47,417 bases of DNA, from positions 1-47,417 of the forward strand of contig NZ_WHOA01000014.1 of assembly GCF_013141715.1 (NCBI RefSeq), given 5' to 3'. The stretch is from Paenibacillus phytorum (lineage in GTDB: Bacteria > Bacillota > Bacilli > Paenibacillales > NBRC-103111). The position numbers and the translations under genes were made by a program. Within the stretch, counting starts at the first letter, position 1. Each line of letters begins with the position of its first letter. A model generated the notes under the pieces. It was given only the letters and a program-made list of their open reading frames with translations. It had not been told where the DNA came from and did not search any database. Of this stretch, positions 24,527-33,781 are shown one piece after another.

Positions 24527-25390
24527 ATGCATCCTGTCCGTAAAGTGTTCGATGCGAACGATGCCTTCCCGTTTTCACTTGCCTACAAAAACACAAAGAG
24601 CTCGCAAAGCGAGCTTCCTGATCATTTCCACGATTGGTATGAAATTGTGTATGTGTATCGAGGAAAAGGAACCTTCTTTATCGATCACACGTTTTATGAA
24701 ATGAAACAAGGCGATCTCTTCCTCATCCCTGGCAATACGATTCACCGGGCAACTCCGGATAAAGAGACTCCTGTTACGTCCACAGCGATTTATTTCAGCC
24801 CCAGCATTATACAGACTCCTAACTTAGGTGACTCTTTTTCTTATTTGCATTGCTTCGAGCAAGCCGCAGCACATCACAATTACAAGTTTGAAACTTTACT
24901 CTCACAACGTCAAAACTTAGATTCATGGTTGGAATCCATTCAATATGAATTCAAACATCCGAATTTAGGTCACCGGCAAGCTATCTTACTGCAGCTTCTT
25001 CAACTCCTGCTTTTTTTGAATCGTGATCTGGGTTCTGGCACGAAGCCTAGCACCGGGGATTCCATCGCTCCTCCTATGTGGATGAGGGAAATTTTGCTTT
25101 ATATCGATCAGCATTTCTGTGAGGACATCGGCCTTAAGACGCTTTCCAAGCAAGCATCCGTCACACCTGCGCATTTCAGCCGGGTATTTAAGCAGCTAAT
25201 TGGGATGAATATTACCGCCTATATCATGACCAAACGAATTATCCGAGCGAAGCAGCTGCTTAGTGAAAACGACCTCAACATTAGCATCATCGCAGAAATG
25301 TGCGGCTTCGAGAGCTTACCTCATTTTCATGCCATGTTCAAAAGAGTTCTGGGTATGACTCCCGCGGCTGCTAGAAAGTCGGCTAGATAG
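24527..25390 (+). CDS. AraC family regulator with cupin sensor domain
   Basis: 287 residues. The N-terminal cupin (about 25-105: DHFHDWYEIVYVYRGKGTFFIDH, FLIPGNTIHRA) likely binds a sugar. The C-terminal pair of helix-turn-helix motifs (about 185-285: DIGLKTLSKQASVTPAHFSRVFKQLIG, NISIIAEMCGFESLPHFHAMFKRVLGMTP) is canonical AraC/XylS. It is divergent from the lactonase-dehydrogenase operon, 145 nt away, and probably activates it in response to the sugar. ATG with GAAGGAGG. Confidence 0.9.
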   Translation: MHPVRKVFDANDAFPFSLAYKNTKSSQSELPDHFHDWYEIVYVYRGKGTFFIDHTFYEMKQGDLFLIPGNTIHRATPDKETPVTSTAIYFSPSIIQTPNLGDSFSYLHCFEQAAAHHNYKFETLLSQRQNLDSWLESIQYEFKHPNLGHRQAILLQLLQLLLFLNRDLGSGTKPSTGDSIAPPMWMREILLYIDQHFCEDIGLKTLSKQASVTPAHFSRVFKQLIGMNITAYIMTKRIIRAKQLLSENDLNISIIAEMCGFESLPHFHAMFKRVLGMTPAAARKSAR

Positions 25391-25404
25391 CTGAGCTGCA
25401 CTAG

Positions 25405-26673
25405 TTATTTAGAGGCATTTAATCGAGCAATTGTGATCATATACGTGGTACCTTTGGCCAATTCACTCTTGACCTCTATCTTACCTTGCATCTTTCTAAT
25501 AATACTAAACGAAACCATTGTGCCAAGGCCCGTCCCCTTATCTTTAGTCGAATAATAAGGAGTTCCAAGTCGATTCATTTGCTCTTTGGTCATACCAATG
25601 CCAGTATCTCCAACTGAAATGACAACATGTCCGTTTATCGAATGGGCGGTAAATGTCAAATTCCCACCCTCAGGCATGGCTTCAATACTATTTTTCCCGA
25701 TATTAATTAGCGCTTGCCGCAATTTATTTTTATCACCAAGAATAAGAAGCTCATCTTGTTCGATTTGTATGATGATCTGTACGTTTTGATAATTGGCATA
25801 GGAAGTAAGGACGTTAGCAACATAATCAATCTCATTCTTCATCTCAATTACTTCTATTTTTTCCGGTTCAGGCTTAGCGAAGGTTAAATAGTCGGAAATG
25901 ATGTGTTCCGCGCGATCCAATTCCTCCAGACAAATTTTTTGATAATATTGTCTATTCGATGTCGTAAGGTCATCTTTCCCCATCAGCTGAATGAACCCTC
26001 TTACAGAAGTTAAAGGGTTTCTAACCTCGTGTGCAACGGATGCCGCTATATCACTGACGATCTTCATTTTCTCGCTTCTTATGATTTCTCCGCGCAATCG
26101 GGCATTTCTCTTGAAAGTCTCGAGTACATACACAAATACACCTGAAATAGAGCATTGGACAATAATCACACCGTAAAAAACCGGATAATTCGTATTAAAT
26201 AATGTAGACATATTGCCTATGAGATAGCTATAAACGGTTAAACTAATAAGACGAATACTAGCATAAACAAGAATGGATGAGATCATTTTTTGAATCAATG
26301 ATAATCTCTGGAACCTGATTACAAACCAGATAATCACCAAAAAAGTAGGTAGAAAAGCGATGATATATGCCATTTGGTTGGGACTGTCTATTATAAAGCG
26401 ATAGACAACGACAACCGCATACAAAAAAAGTGAGACATAAACGCCTCCATATAAAGAGCCAATACTTAGCGCAACAGCACGTAAATCAAAGTTAAGACCA
26501 TTAAGTACTACAGGAAACGTCATTGTGGCCACGAGTGTGAAACTAAAAACAACGGCAATTATAATCCGAGTATAACCATTTTCACGATCTGTCTTCATGA
26601 GATATGGGTAGATAATAACAGGTAGAAACACAATAAATAAATTGAATAGAAGATCTCTAACGTTATTAAACAT
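25405..26673 (-). CDS. Membrane histidine kinase, KinB/sporulation type
   Basis: 422 residues. About six membrane helices (1-190) are followed by HisKA with the phospho-acceptor His in AASVAHEVRNPLTSVRGFIQLM (about 220-241), and a full HATPase: N box LRQALINIGKNSIEAMP, G1 DTGIGM, G2 GTGLGTMVSFSII. The short TM sensor and HEVRNPLTSVRGF motif are typical of Bacillus KinB-like kinases that feed Spo0F/Spo0A. The ATG at 26673 is preceded by GGGGGG. A further in-frame ATG at 26751 lies in the pel terminator stem and is rejected. It sits directly behind pelG and may respond to surface or matrix state, but no partner regulator is adjacent. Confidence 0.85.
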   Translation of the reverse strand: MFNNVRDLLFNLFIVFLPVIIYPYLMKTDRENGYTRIIIAVVFSFTLVATMTFPVVLNGLNFDLRAVALSIGSLYGGVYVSLFLYAVVVVYRFIIDSPNQMAYIIAFLPTFLVIIWFVIRFQRLSLIQKMISSILVYASIRLISLTVYSYLIGNMSTLFNTNYPVFYGVIIVQCSISGVFVYVLETFKRNARLRGEIIRSEKMKIVSDIAASVAHEVRNPLTSVRGFIQLMGKDDLTTSNRQYYQKICLEELDRAEHIISDYLTFAKPEPEKIEVIEMKNEIDYVANVLTSYANYQNVQIIIQIEQDELLILGDKNKLRQALINIGKNSIEAMPEGGNLTFTAHSINGHVVISVGDTGIGMTKEQMNRLGTPYYSTKDKGTGLGTMVSFSIIRKMQGKIEVKSELAKGTTYMITIARLNASK

Positions 26674-26729
26674 ACAGCCCCCCAGTAGCGTCCATACACA
26701 TAACAGTACCACTAAACATGATGCAGAAA

Positions 26730-26768
26730 CAATAAAAAAAACAACCTCCATAGATGTCTATGGAGGTT
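26730..26768 (-). terminator. Terminator of the pel operon
   Basis: A perfect 11-bp stem AACCTCCATAG/CTATGGAGGTT (26768-26758 with 26753-26743), 4-nt loop, then TG and eight T. It is the strongest terminator in the window and lies 28 nt beyond the pelG stop. Confidence 0.95.
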
Positions 26769-26796
26769 GCTTATGTCAAACCGAAACCTATTAATT

Positions 26797-28254
26797 TTAG
26801 AACCGCCAGTAAGCTTTTTCACTTAATCGGGTGAAGAATCCTCGGACTTCCTTGTAAATGATGCTTTGCGAGATAAAGGTATGCACCTCGATCCGCTTCA
26901 AGAACGTCAGCAATCGAAAACCGCTCCAGCTATAAGCAGCAAGCCCTGCCATAAAGTAGCTAAACCCATAATAATCGAAGCCCAGAGGCAGCAGTGCGAA
27001 AGTTAGTATCACATTTAAGGTGAAATAAATTCCCCCGGTAATAACTGCCCCTTTGCGATCTTCGAAGTACAACATGATTAAGATATTAATGAGCATAATG
27101 GAATTCATCAGTGCTCCTAGCGCACACATCTTAAAAATGTCGATTACGATTTCTTGTAAGCCTAGCCTTTCTAGGAGCATATCACTAATTAAAATGATAA
27201 ATAGCGTCAATATGCCTTGCAGCTTCGTCAGACGATACAGTTCACGCCATAACACCTCGACCATTCGCTTCTTCGCCTTGGTGATCATTTCCAGGGTTCC
27301 ACCATGGGTTACATAGCCGTAAAACGTTTTGTATTTATCATAAAATTGTGTCTCCAACGATACGACGAACAGAACGAGTGACGGAATGATTGTGAGATTT
27401 GCCAAAAAGACAGGGGTATCATAGATGGGGCTATACATAAACGTCTCCTCGATCCGGACACCCGATGGTCCTAACCAAATGATGATGTTATGCGTCCAAA
27501 CGCCTATGTTGTAAAGAAATCCGATCCAAAGCAGCGAAGGATATTTATCAACATAATGTAAAAAACCATATGGATTAGACGCTTCTTTAGCCGGAAACGA
27601 GCGCAGCAGCACAAATACCAGCATGCTCATGGTAAGTAGAATACCACAACTAAAACCTATTAAAATATTGGTCGCCTGCTCATGTTGCTCGAAAGCAATG
27701 GGGTACCTCATCAGAACAATCACACCGATGATCGAGACCAGCCCGCCTGCCAAAAACGAATAAGAAATAATCTTATAATCCTTAGCTGCGGTTAAAAAGA
27801 CCATGGCCAGCCAAATTTGTCCAATCATGAAAAATAACAATACGCTCGTCACTTTATAAACCATTGATAACGGAGACGACCAATAAAAAATCACAGCGAT
27901 AATGAGCGAAATACCGAGTATGATCCTACTTATACCAACATAGGTAGGTGTGACGACCTCTAGGCGATTTTGAAAGAAATGATCGGCCAAATATCTTGTA
28001 ACACTAAGCTGCCAACCCCCGGAAAGTATTTGCGAGAAAATGAAACAATACGATACCGTAACAATAAACAATTGACGCTGAGCGTCATCTACATGACCGA
28101 ATTGAACCAGCATAAAGTTAATCAGAGCAATACTGCCAACAGATAGCATCCAAGGACCAGCAGCAATGAAAGAAGCGTAGGCATAAGCCCGAACTCTTAG
28201 TGTAAGATAGTCATCGCGGAACAACTTCTGTAGGGTAAATCCAATTCCCGCCAT
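26797..28254 (-). CDS. pelG: Pel polysaccharide export protein PelG
   Basis: 485 residues, about 12 membrane helices; PelG belongs to the polysaccharide flippase/MOP group and, with PelD, PelE and PelF, forms the inner-membrane synthase that polymerises and moves the GalNAc-rich Pel chain. The family N-terminus MAGIGFTLQKLF is nearly invariant, and SYFMAGLAAYSWSGFRLLTFLKRIE near the end is typical. The start ATG overlaps the pelF stop (TAATG). It is the last gene before a perfect terminator. Length agrees with PelG of Pseudomonas (about 456) and Bacillus cereus within the usual range. Confidence 0.93.
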   Translation of the reverse strand: MAGIGFTLQKLFRDDYLTLRVRAYAYASFIAAGPWMLSVGSIALINFMLVQFGHVDDAQRQLFIVTVSYCFIFSQILSGGWQLSVTRYLADHFFQNRLEVVTPTYVGISRIILGISLIIAVIFYWSSPLSMVYKVTSVLLFFMIGQIWLAMVFLTAAKDYKIISYSFLAGGLVSIIGVIVLMRYPIAFEQHEQATNILIGFSCGILLTMSMLVFVLLRSFPAKEASNPYGFLHYVDKYPSLLWIGFLYNIGVWTHNIIIWLGPSGVRIEETFMYSPIYDTPVFLANLTIIPSLVLFVVSLETQFYDKYKTFYGYVTHGGTLEMITKAKKRMVEVLWRELYRLTKLQGILTLFIILISDMLLERLGLQEIVIDIFKMCALGALMNSIMLINILIMLYFEDRKGAVITGGIYFTLNVILTFALLPLGFDYYGFSYFMAGLAAYSWSGFRLLTFLKRIEVHTFISQSIIYKEVRGFFTRLSEKAYWRF

Positions 28255-29666
28255 TAGGTAACCACCTCATCATATAACTGCCGATAAGCATCAATAAAAT
28301 GATCAATCTGATAATAGGCTTCCACACGATTGCGTCCTACTTGTCCCATGTAAGCTCGCTCTTCCGGGAGTGAATACATTTTTACCATAGCCTCAGACAT
28401 GGCTTTTGGATTAACAGGAGGAACGATGTAGCCGGCTATTCCGACATCGTGCTCGTCCTTCCCCTCCAACAGCTCGCGGCAGCTGCCTACCTCGGTACAG
28501 ATCCATGGTATTCCTGCGGCCATTCCTTCCAGAACGGCGAGGGGCTGTCCTTCACTAATCGAGCTCAGTATGAGCGCATCAATCTTGGGTAAATATTCGT
28601 CAATCGCTACCTTTCCCATAAAAGTAACAATCTCCTCCAGATGGAGATTGCGGGTTAAGGCTACGCATTCTTGATAGTAATCAGGATCTTCGTCCGTAGG
28701 CCCCATAATCCAAAGACGTATGTCAGGGATGTCATGACTGGCGAGCCGAACAGCATAGAGCATCGTCTTAATATCCTTAATGGGTACGAGACGCACTAAG
28801 GCTCCGAAGACGATCCCTCCACCGGAGGTACTCGTATGTCTTGGAAGTACTGACAATTTGTGATAATCAATGCCATTAGGGATAATCATAGCTTTCTCAG
28901 CATGAAGTCCGAGCTCAAGCTGAATTTGATGCGTACCTTTATAGAGAGAGATGGTTCGATCAGCCGTGTGATAAGCACCTTGAGACATATGGTAGAAATA
29001 CTCGATCCATCTTTTTTTGAAGGGAGGATCTACCCACACAGATTTCAAAATCTCTTCTTCCCGTTCACGTGCGTATACGCCATGCTCAGTAAGCAGGAAT
29101 GGCTTCTTATGCTTCATTCGCAGATAGGTGGCAATCAAGCCAGCATATCCAGTTGAAACAGCATGATACACATCGGCTACCGGATAGGACTGCTGCAGCA
29201 GATAAATGGCGGGGATGTACATAGATCTCCACGTCCAGAAATAGCTATTAAACGAATGATTCGGCATTTCTTGCTCATAGGAAGCGACAAGGAAATCCCA
29301 AAATATTTCACTTTTCATAAAGGTAATCGGATTTCCCAGCTTTTTAGAATCAGCAATGCAGAGAAGAGATTGCTCGGAATTTTTTTGAAAAGCAAACCAC
29401 TCCAGACAGGAAGCAGCTTCTTTCTTGGTTAATCGTGGTGGCTTCCCCTCCTCTAGCTTCAGGTAATCCATCATGAAAACATCATGAATGCCTGAAATAT
29501 TGGGCGGAAGCTTGTATTTATAGCTTGAGGCCTCTTTACGAGAGGAAGAAATCGCGATGATTTCAAATTCATGTTCTGGCATTGCCGAGACCAACATCTG
29601 AATCCAATTCGCTACCCCACCTGACACGTAAGGGTAACTCCCTTCCACTAACAATGCGATTTTCAT
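28254..29666 (-). CDS. pelF: Pel glycosyltransferase PelF
   Basis: 470 residues of the GT4 family, cytosolic, using UDP-GalNAc (and probably UDP-GlcNAc) to extend Pel. Starts MKIALLVEGSYPYVSGGVANW, the PelF hallmark. LLTEHGVYARERE, IIPNGIDY, and the nucleotide-sugar pocket ISEGQPLAVLEGMAAGIPWICTEVG (E-x7-E type, about 375-400) are present. ATG 29666 overlaps the deacetylase stop (ATGA); an upstream extension of 19 residues has no ribosome site. In Pel systems PelF is held at the membrane by PelD-PelE-PelG. Confidence 0.95.
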   Translation of the reverse strand: MKIALLVEGSYPYVSGGVANWIQMLVSAMPEHEFEIIAISSSRKEASSYKYKLPPNISGIHDVFMMDYLKLEEGKPPRLTKKEAASCLEWFAFQKNSEQSLLCIADSKKLGNPITFMKSEIFWDFLVASYEQEMPNHSFNSYFWTWRSMYIPAIYLLQQSYPVADVYHAVSTGYAGLIATYLRMKHKKPFLLTEHGVYAREREEEILKSVWVDPPFKKRWIEYFYHMSQGAYHTADRTISLYKGTHQIQLELGLHAEKAMIIPNGIDYHKLSVLPRHTSTSGGGIVFGALVRLVPIKDIKTMLYAVRLASHDIPDIRLWIMGPTDEDPDYYQECVALTRNLHLEEIVTFMGKVAIDEYLPKIDALILSSISEGQPLAVLEGMAAGIPWICTEVGSCRELLEGKDEHDVGIAGYIVPPVNPKAMSEAMVKMYSLPEERAYMGQVGRNRVEAYYQIDHFIDAYRQLYDEVVT

Positions 29667-31507
29667 GGCTTCATTTCCTTCAATTGTAGGGTCACAGTAG
29701 GTTGATGAGCCTCCAAATGCCAAAGTCCGTCCGTATGCTCCATACGTGTCAGTACGCCAGCTGCCTTGGAAATCTCTGGTGTTCGGTTATCTGGCACGCG
29801 AACGGTGTAATGCATGGGGACCAGTTCATCTTTGGTCGTAATCGTAATTACGTCTTTACTATAATGAACGTCGACCTTTCCGGCCGAGTAAATACTTAGC
29901 TTTTTCACCGCGTCCCTAACCGTTAAAGGTTGAAGATACGCATAGTTTCTATTGAGTGATGCCATCCATGCTTCGAATTGCTCACTCAAGTATTTCCAGC
30001 CTTTCCCCCCGGAACGTTGAATATCCAGCGCATCGTCCGGATGTACAAAGTGATTCACCAAACCAAAATTAGCAATAACATCATTGACGTAAAACTTCGT
30101 GCTATCGTCCAGCCAGTAACCGGATGAAATACGGGGGAAATTCGTGAATTGCGGAAATTCACTGTCCACCCCAAATTCCTGCTCCAGAAAGCCCTCTTCT
30201 TCCCCCGTATAATAAAGGGAAGAAATGATATCAATGGAGGGTACTGCTTCAGCGATCGCTGCCTTCCCAGTCTTGTTCAGCACATTGGATGGAGGCACAT
30301 ATGTCTTTAACTCATGTCCGGGAAACAAGTCATTCGATAGCTCTACCATACGCTGAAGACTTTCAACCATGGAAGCCTTATCAGGCCAAGGAACATAGCC
30401 GAGATTAGTGTCAATTGGCTCCTTTGCAGTGACAAGAGATTGGTGATTATAGCCATGCAGACCAATCTCACCACCTTGACCTAACAATTTAGAGCCAAAA
30501 TACGGCAGAATCTTCGGATAGTTCCCCAGAAGGGTTGGGAGAGGCGAACTCGTCTGATTCTGATAATTCCCAATCATGAGGCCCGTATACTTCCACCCAT
30601 AGAGCTTAGCGAAACGAGCCATATCCGCCCACCAAATCCGTTCATAAAATGCAGGTGTGCTAAGTCCGTACTCCTGACGAATCAGCGGATTAACGACAAG
30701 CGGAACGGGTGATGGGAAATCGTCAATATTCAGACTTCGTACTGCCACTTGTGAAGTAACCAAGCTGTCTAAAGCAAGACCAATGGATTGAACCATTAGC
30801 CCTCGACCTACCTTCTGGATACTGTTGGTTGAGTTCCAGAACACAACGCTCCCCTGCCCATAGTTATTTTTCCAGAGCATAGGCACTCCTTCGGCCGATA
30901 AATAAACTTTAACCTGCGGCTTAAGCTTAATATCCAACATACTGTTGGAAAATAGCGCATTGCTTGCCGGAAGATTAGGATAGCCGGGAAATACGGTTTG
31001 GTTGACTTCTATGCCATGTATCGTTCTTTCAATGAATTCGTTATTACTTTCTATCCCCAGCATGTCATTCCATTCTGGAGCATAAAACCGCGTAAAGGCA
31101 AGAAGTCGACCGCCTTCCTTCAAATAAGACTGGATAACGGTCTGATCCAGCTCGCTTATATCCTCGCCGGTGAGTAGAATGACAGTCCACGGGTTTGGTT
31201 TAATTGTTCTCAATTCGTCGGCCGTTATGGAATCTGCATGCAATTTGGCAAGCCCCAGTGCTGTCTGTAGGTTGACTTTGACCTTATTGCCTTCTGAATC
31301 TTTAGGATTTGTATACATATACAGACTGAGTTTATCACCTGTTATTGATGATTGGGCCGAGCTCTTCACCGAGAACTGTGCCTCTTGATAAACATTTCTT
31401 GCTGAAGATAAAGGAAACAAATCAACGGTTCGTATGGTTTGCAGCCCGACACCGAGCAGCAGCACACTAACGATAACGCATGTAAAGATGATCAGCTTGC
31501 GGGACAC
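29663..31507 (-). CDS. pelA: PelA-type polysaccharide deacetylase (DUF2194)
   Basis: 614 residues, anchored by one N-terminal helix (about 5-23), otherwise extracellular. Residues 50-260 form a Rossmann-like/GATase-type domain (ILLTGEDISELDQTVIQSYLKEGGRLLAF). The deacetylase barrel (about 265-540) shows LNIDDFPSPVP (the Asp pair), GEIGLHGYNHQS (metal HxxxH) and VNHFVHPDD. It removes acetyl groups from GalNAc in the growing chain, giving cationic Pel. The GH114 hydrolase domain of Pseudomonas PelA is missing here and is encoded separately nearby, as in B. cereus (PelA-DA). GTG start with AAGGAAC; it overlaps pelE by 41 nt. Confidence 0.9.
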   Translation of the reverse strand: MSRKLIIFTCVIVSVLLLGVGLQTIRTVDLFPLSSARNVYQEAQFSVKSSAQSSITGDKLSLYMYTNPKDSEGNKVKVNLQTALGLAKLHADSITADELRTIKPNPWTVILLTGEDISELDQTVIQSYLKEGGRLLAFTRFYAPEWNDMLGIESNNEFIERTIHGIEVNQTVFPGYPNLPASNALFSNSMLDIKLKPQVKVYLSAEGVPMLWKNNYGQGSVVFWNSTNSIQKVGRGLMVQSIGLALDSLVTSQVAVRSLNIDDFPSPVPLVVNPLIRQEYGLSTPAFYERIWWADMARFAKLYGWKYTGLMIGNYQNQTSSPLPTLLGNYPKILPYFGSKLLGQGGEIGLHGYNHQSLVTAKEPIDTNLGYVPWPDKASMVESLQRMVELSNDLFPGHELKTYVPPSNVLNKTGKAAIAEAVPSIDIISSLYYTGEEEGFLEQEFGVDSEFPQFTNFPRISSGYWLDDSTKFYVNDVIANFGLVNHFVHPDDALDIQRSGGKGWKYLSEQFEAWMASLNRNYAYLQPLTVRDAVKKLSIYSAGKVDVHYSKDVITITTKDELVPMHYTVRVPDNRTPEISKAAGVLTRMEHTDGLWHLEAHQPTVTLQLKEMKP

Positions 31508-32531
31508 CTTGTTCCTTCAGCTCCTTCCAAAATTGGATCGCAGGCAGATGCTCGTCCGGAACCTCAATGCTGCTGTCCAACCATTGCTGTGCAAATTGAC
31601 TAAGTTCGTTTAATTTTCCTTCTGCATACATTTTTTCTGCTTTAGTTAAATAAACCATATAGCGATATTCACCCACATTGGAAACCTGCTCAGCGTGGCG
31701 GATGGCCGTCTGGTAATCCTTTTCCATTCGTGCCAGATTGCATAACTCTGCGATAAATCGGGGCTCATCGGGAAATTGAGTAAGTCCCTTTCCTATCCAT
31801 TGTTTGAACGTCTGTCTAACTTCCATAGCGAGCTCTTCCGTCAATAAATGGCTTCCCAAATAAAGTCGGTAGGCTTCCAATAATTCTTTCCATGTCTCCC
31901 AGCTTTTATCATCCTGCTGCAGAAGGAAGGTCCATTTCTTGATACTTCGGATATATTGCTCATTTAAATAGTTCAAGCTAGTCGCTGCATAATGAACCAC
32001 TTCGGGATCCTCATTGCGCAGGGCTTCGTTAAACAACTGCACTTTATTATTGCCTTCATATTGGAGGAGAGAAAATAAAGCCTCCTTCTTGCCCACAGGC
32101 TCACCTGACATCAGGATTTCCCGGAATGGTAAACGGTTCGATTCCGCTTCCACATTAATATTATAGCTTTCCATGGATTGCGGAGAATAATAGACGTAGT
32201 TCTCATATTCCTCGTAAAAGTCGTGCCTAAAACGAAAAAATAACAATCCTGAGAAGACAAATGATCCAACCAGAAATCCAATACTAGGAAAGAAAAGGAT
32301 GATCGTTTGCACCCACCCGGCACTCAGTCTATCTTCGATTCGGAAGGAGATAATATGGAGCAGCCTATTATATATGAGCACAAGAACGAGATGAAGCAGC
32401 AAGCTAATCCAATGAAAAGAAAGCCCAATGATCTGCAATCCGTCTAACACTGCGAATAGTAGACTAACTGCCACGGCAAGCCTTGCGTAAGGAGAAACAT
32501 CAAAATGCCGGACATTCCGAGAGACTCTCAT
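31467..32531 (-). CDS. pelE: Pel inner-membrane scaffold PelE
   Basis: 354 residues. Two or three membrane helices (about 15-40, 42-60, 75-98) are followed by a cytosolic helical-repeat region (130-340) with TPR-like pairs (DPEVVHYAATSLNYLNEQY, DYQTAIRHAEQVSNVGEYRYMVYLTKAEKMYAEGKL). PelE bridges PelD and PelF in the synthase complex. Its ATG overlaps the pelD stop (ATGA). Primary sequence is poorly conserved in this family, so the call rests largely on position between pelD and the deacetylase and on the TM-plus-TPR layout. Confidence 0.85.
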   Translation of the reverse strand: MRVSRNVRHFDVSPYARLAVAVSLLFAVLDGLQIIGLSFHWISLLLHLVLVLIYNRLLHIISFRIEDRLSAGWVQTIILFFPSIGFLVGSFVFSGLLFFRFRHDFYEEYENYVYYSPQSMESYNINVEAESNRLPFREILMSGEPVGKKEALFSLLQYEGNNKVQLFNEALRNEDPEVVHYAATSLNYLNEQYIRSIKKWTFLLQQDDKSWETWKELLEAYRLYLGSHLLTEELAMEVRQTFKQWIGKGLTQFPDEPRFIAELCNLARMEKDYQTAIRHAEQVSNVGEYRYMVYLTKAEKMYAEGKLNELSQFAQQWLDSSIEVPDEHLPAIQFWKELKEQGVPQADHLYMRYR

Positions 32532-33763
32532 TCTGAGCCCCCCCTATTGAAACGATCCCTAATCCTGGCTTCAATACGTGATGCCAGCTCTGGAGACGTT
32601 GCGGGAAGTAGAAATAACAGCTCTCCGCGGAATGAATCGTAGGCCATAGCATCTTCATCACGCAGCATCTGCTGTGTCAGAGCATTGATCTCTATCAGAG
32701 CCTCTGTCTCTTCCATTTCACTAAACTCGATTGGAATCTGCAGTAATAGGAATTTTTGGGAAAAATCAGTTGCGCGTATCGTTTCTTCATTCAATTTGGC
32801 GTAGAAATAATCCGGCTTCATTACCCAGGTATTGGGGAAATAACGCTGTTCATTCAACTTCTGTTCCTTTTGGAACGCTTTAACGCAGCTCTCGCCCATC
32901 CAAGTGAGAATAAGTCGAAATAGGTCCATCGTATGCTTGTTCAAGGCAACAAAATCAAGTCCGTTCAAACCTATAATACCTATAATTTGCTTGTTCTCAT
33001 CCAGAAGAGGTCCTGCAAGTATGGGGATATCTGCCGATTCTCCCTCCGGTCGCATTTGAATCGTTTTCTCCTTACATATTTGGGAGTACAATGATGGTTG
33101 ATCTAGGAATACGGTGGACGGATAATGTGTTTCAGCACCGTAATAGACTTTCAGTCTCAGTACATCACCGCCTGGACTCATTCGATAGATGACGATGGAT
33201 CCCGCCTGAATTAAATCTTTGCATAAGCGCACCGCATCCGTGAAAATAATTTCCGAATCTTCGGAATCTAATGCCTTGGCAATTTTATAGAGGGTATACA
33301 TGCTTTCTTGAGCGCCGACTACCTTCGTTTCCAGGGCTTTCTTAACAAAGAGAAGATCCTGATAGCTGGTATCCATTTTCGCTAGCTGCTGCTTATTGTC
33401 CTCAAATTCATCCGCCAGAATGGCATATCGAAAGCGTAAATCGGAGGAAACGTGACCTACAAATAAAGCGATCCCCCAATAACACACGAACCATTTCGCC
33501 TGATCCCATTGGTCAAACATCCCATATAAATCACCGTTAATCTGAAGGTACGTTAAGATATGCAGCAAGCTGGCTCCAACCGCCGAGGCTGCTCCTATGC
33601 GTGTTCCATAGCGGAGTGAAAAGTAAAGAGTAACAAATAAAAATGGATTGGGTGACCAATTCAACCAATCCATGTTGTACACCAAATGGATAATAAATAG
33701 AACGGCCAGAAAAAAAGCCAGTTCACACCAGGCTAACCAACTTCGGTTTTGTCGAAAAATCAA
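32528..33763 (-). CDS. pelD: c-di-GMP receptor PelD
   Basis: 411 residues. Three to four membrane helices (about 10-110), a short coiled coil (115-150), a GAF domain (about 155-305) and a C-terminal GGDEF-like domain (about 315-405). The GGDEF motif is lost (SFRGELLFLLP), but ten residues before it stands R368-D-E-D371, at the exact place of the inhibitory-site RxxD that binds c-di-GMP; in P. aeruginosa PelD these are R367 and D370. It is thus a receptor, not a cyclase, and switches the Pel synthase on when c-di-GMP rises. The start is TTG after GGAGGAAAC, directly preceded in frame by TGA. It follows a receiver gene by 18 nt. Confidence 0.92.
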   Translation of the reverse strand: MIFRQNRSWLAWCELAFFLAVLFIIHLVYNMDWLNWSPNPFLFVTLYFSLRYGTRIGAASAVGASLLHILTYLQINGDLYGMFDQWDQAKWFVCYWGIALFVGHVSSDLRFRYAILADEFEDNKQQLAKMDTSYQDLLFVKKALETKVVGAQESMYTLYKIAKALDSEDSEIIFTDAVRLCKDLIQAGSIVIYRMSPGGDVLRLKVYYGAETHYPSTVFLDQPSLYSQICKEKTIQMRPEGESADIPILAGPLLDENKQIIGIIGLNGLDFVALNKHTMDLFRLILTWMGESCVKAFQKEQKLNEQRYFPNTWVMKPDYFYAKLNEETIRATDFSQKFLLLQIPIEFSEMEETEALIEINALTQQMLRDEDAMAYDSFRGELLFLLPATSPELASRIEARIRDRFNRGGSE

Positions 33764-33781
33764 TCACGTTTCCTCCAAACT

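Noticed and set aside
32768..32779. R-A-T-D in PelD (about residue 330) as the c-di-GMP site
   Set aside because: It aligns with the first strand of the GGDEF fold, not with the I-site; R368-D-E-D371 has the right place.
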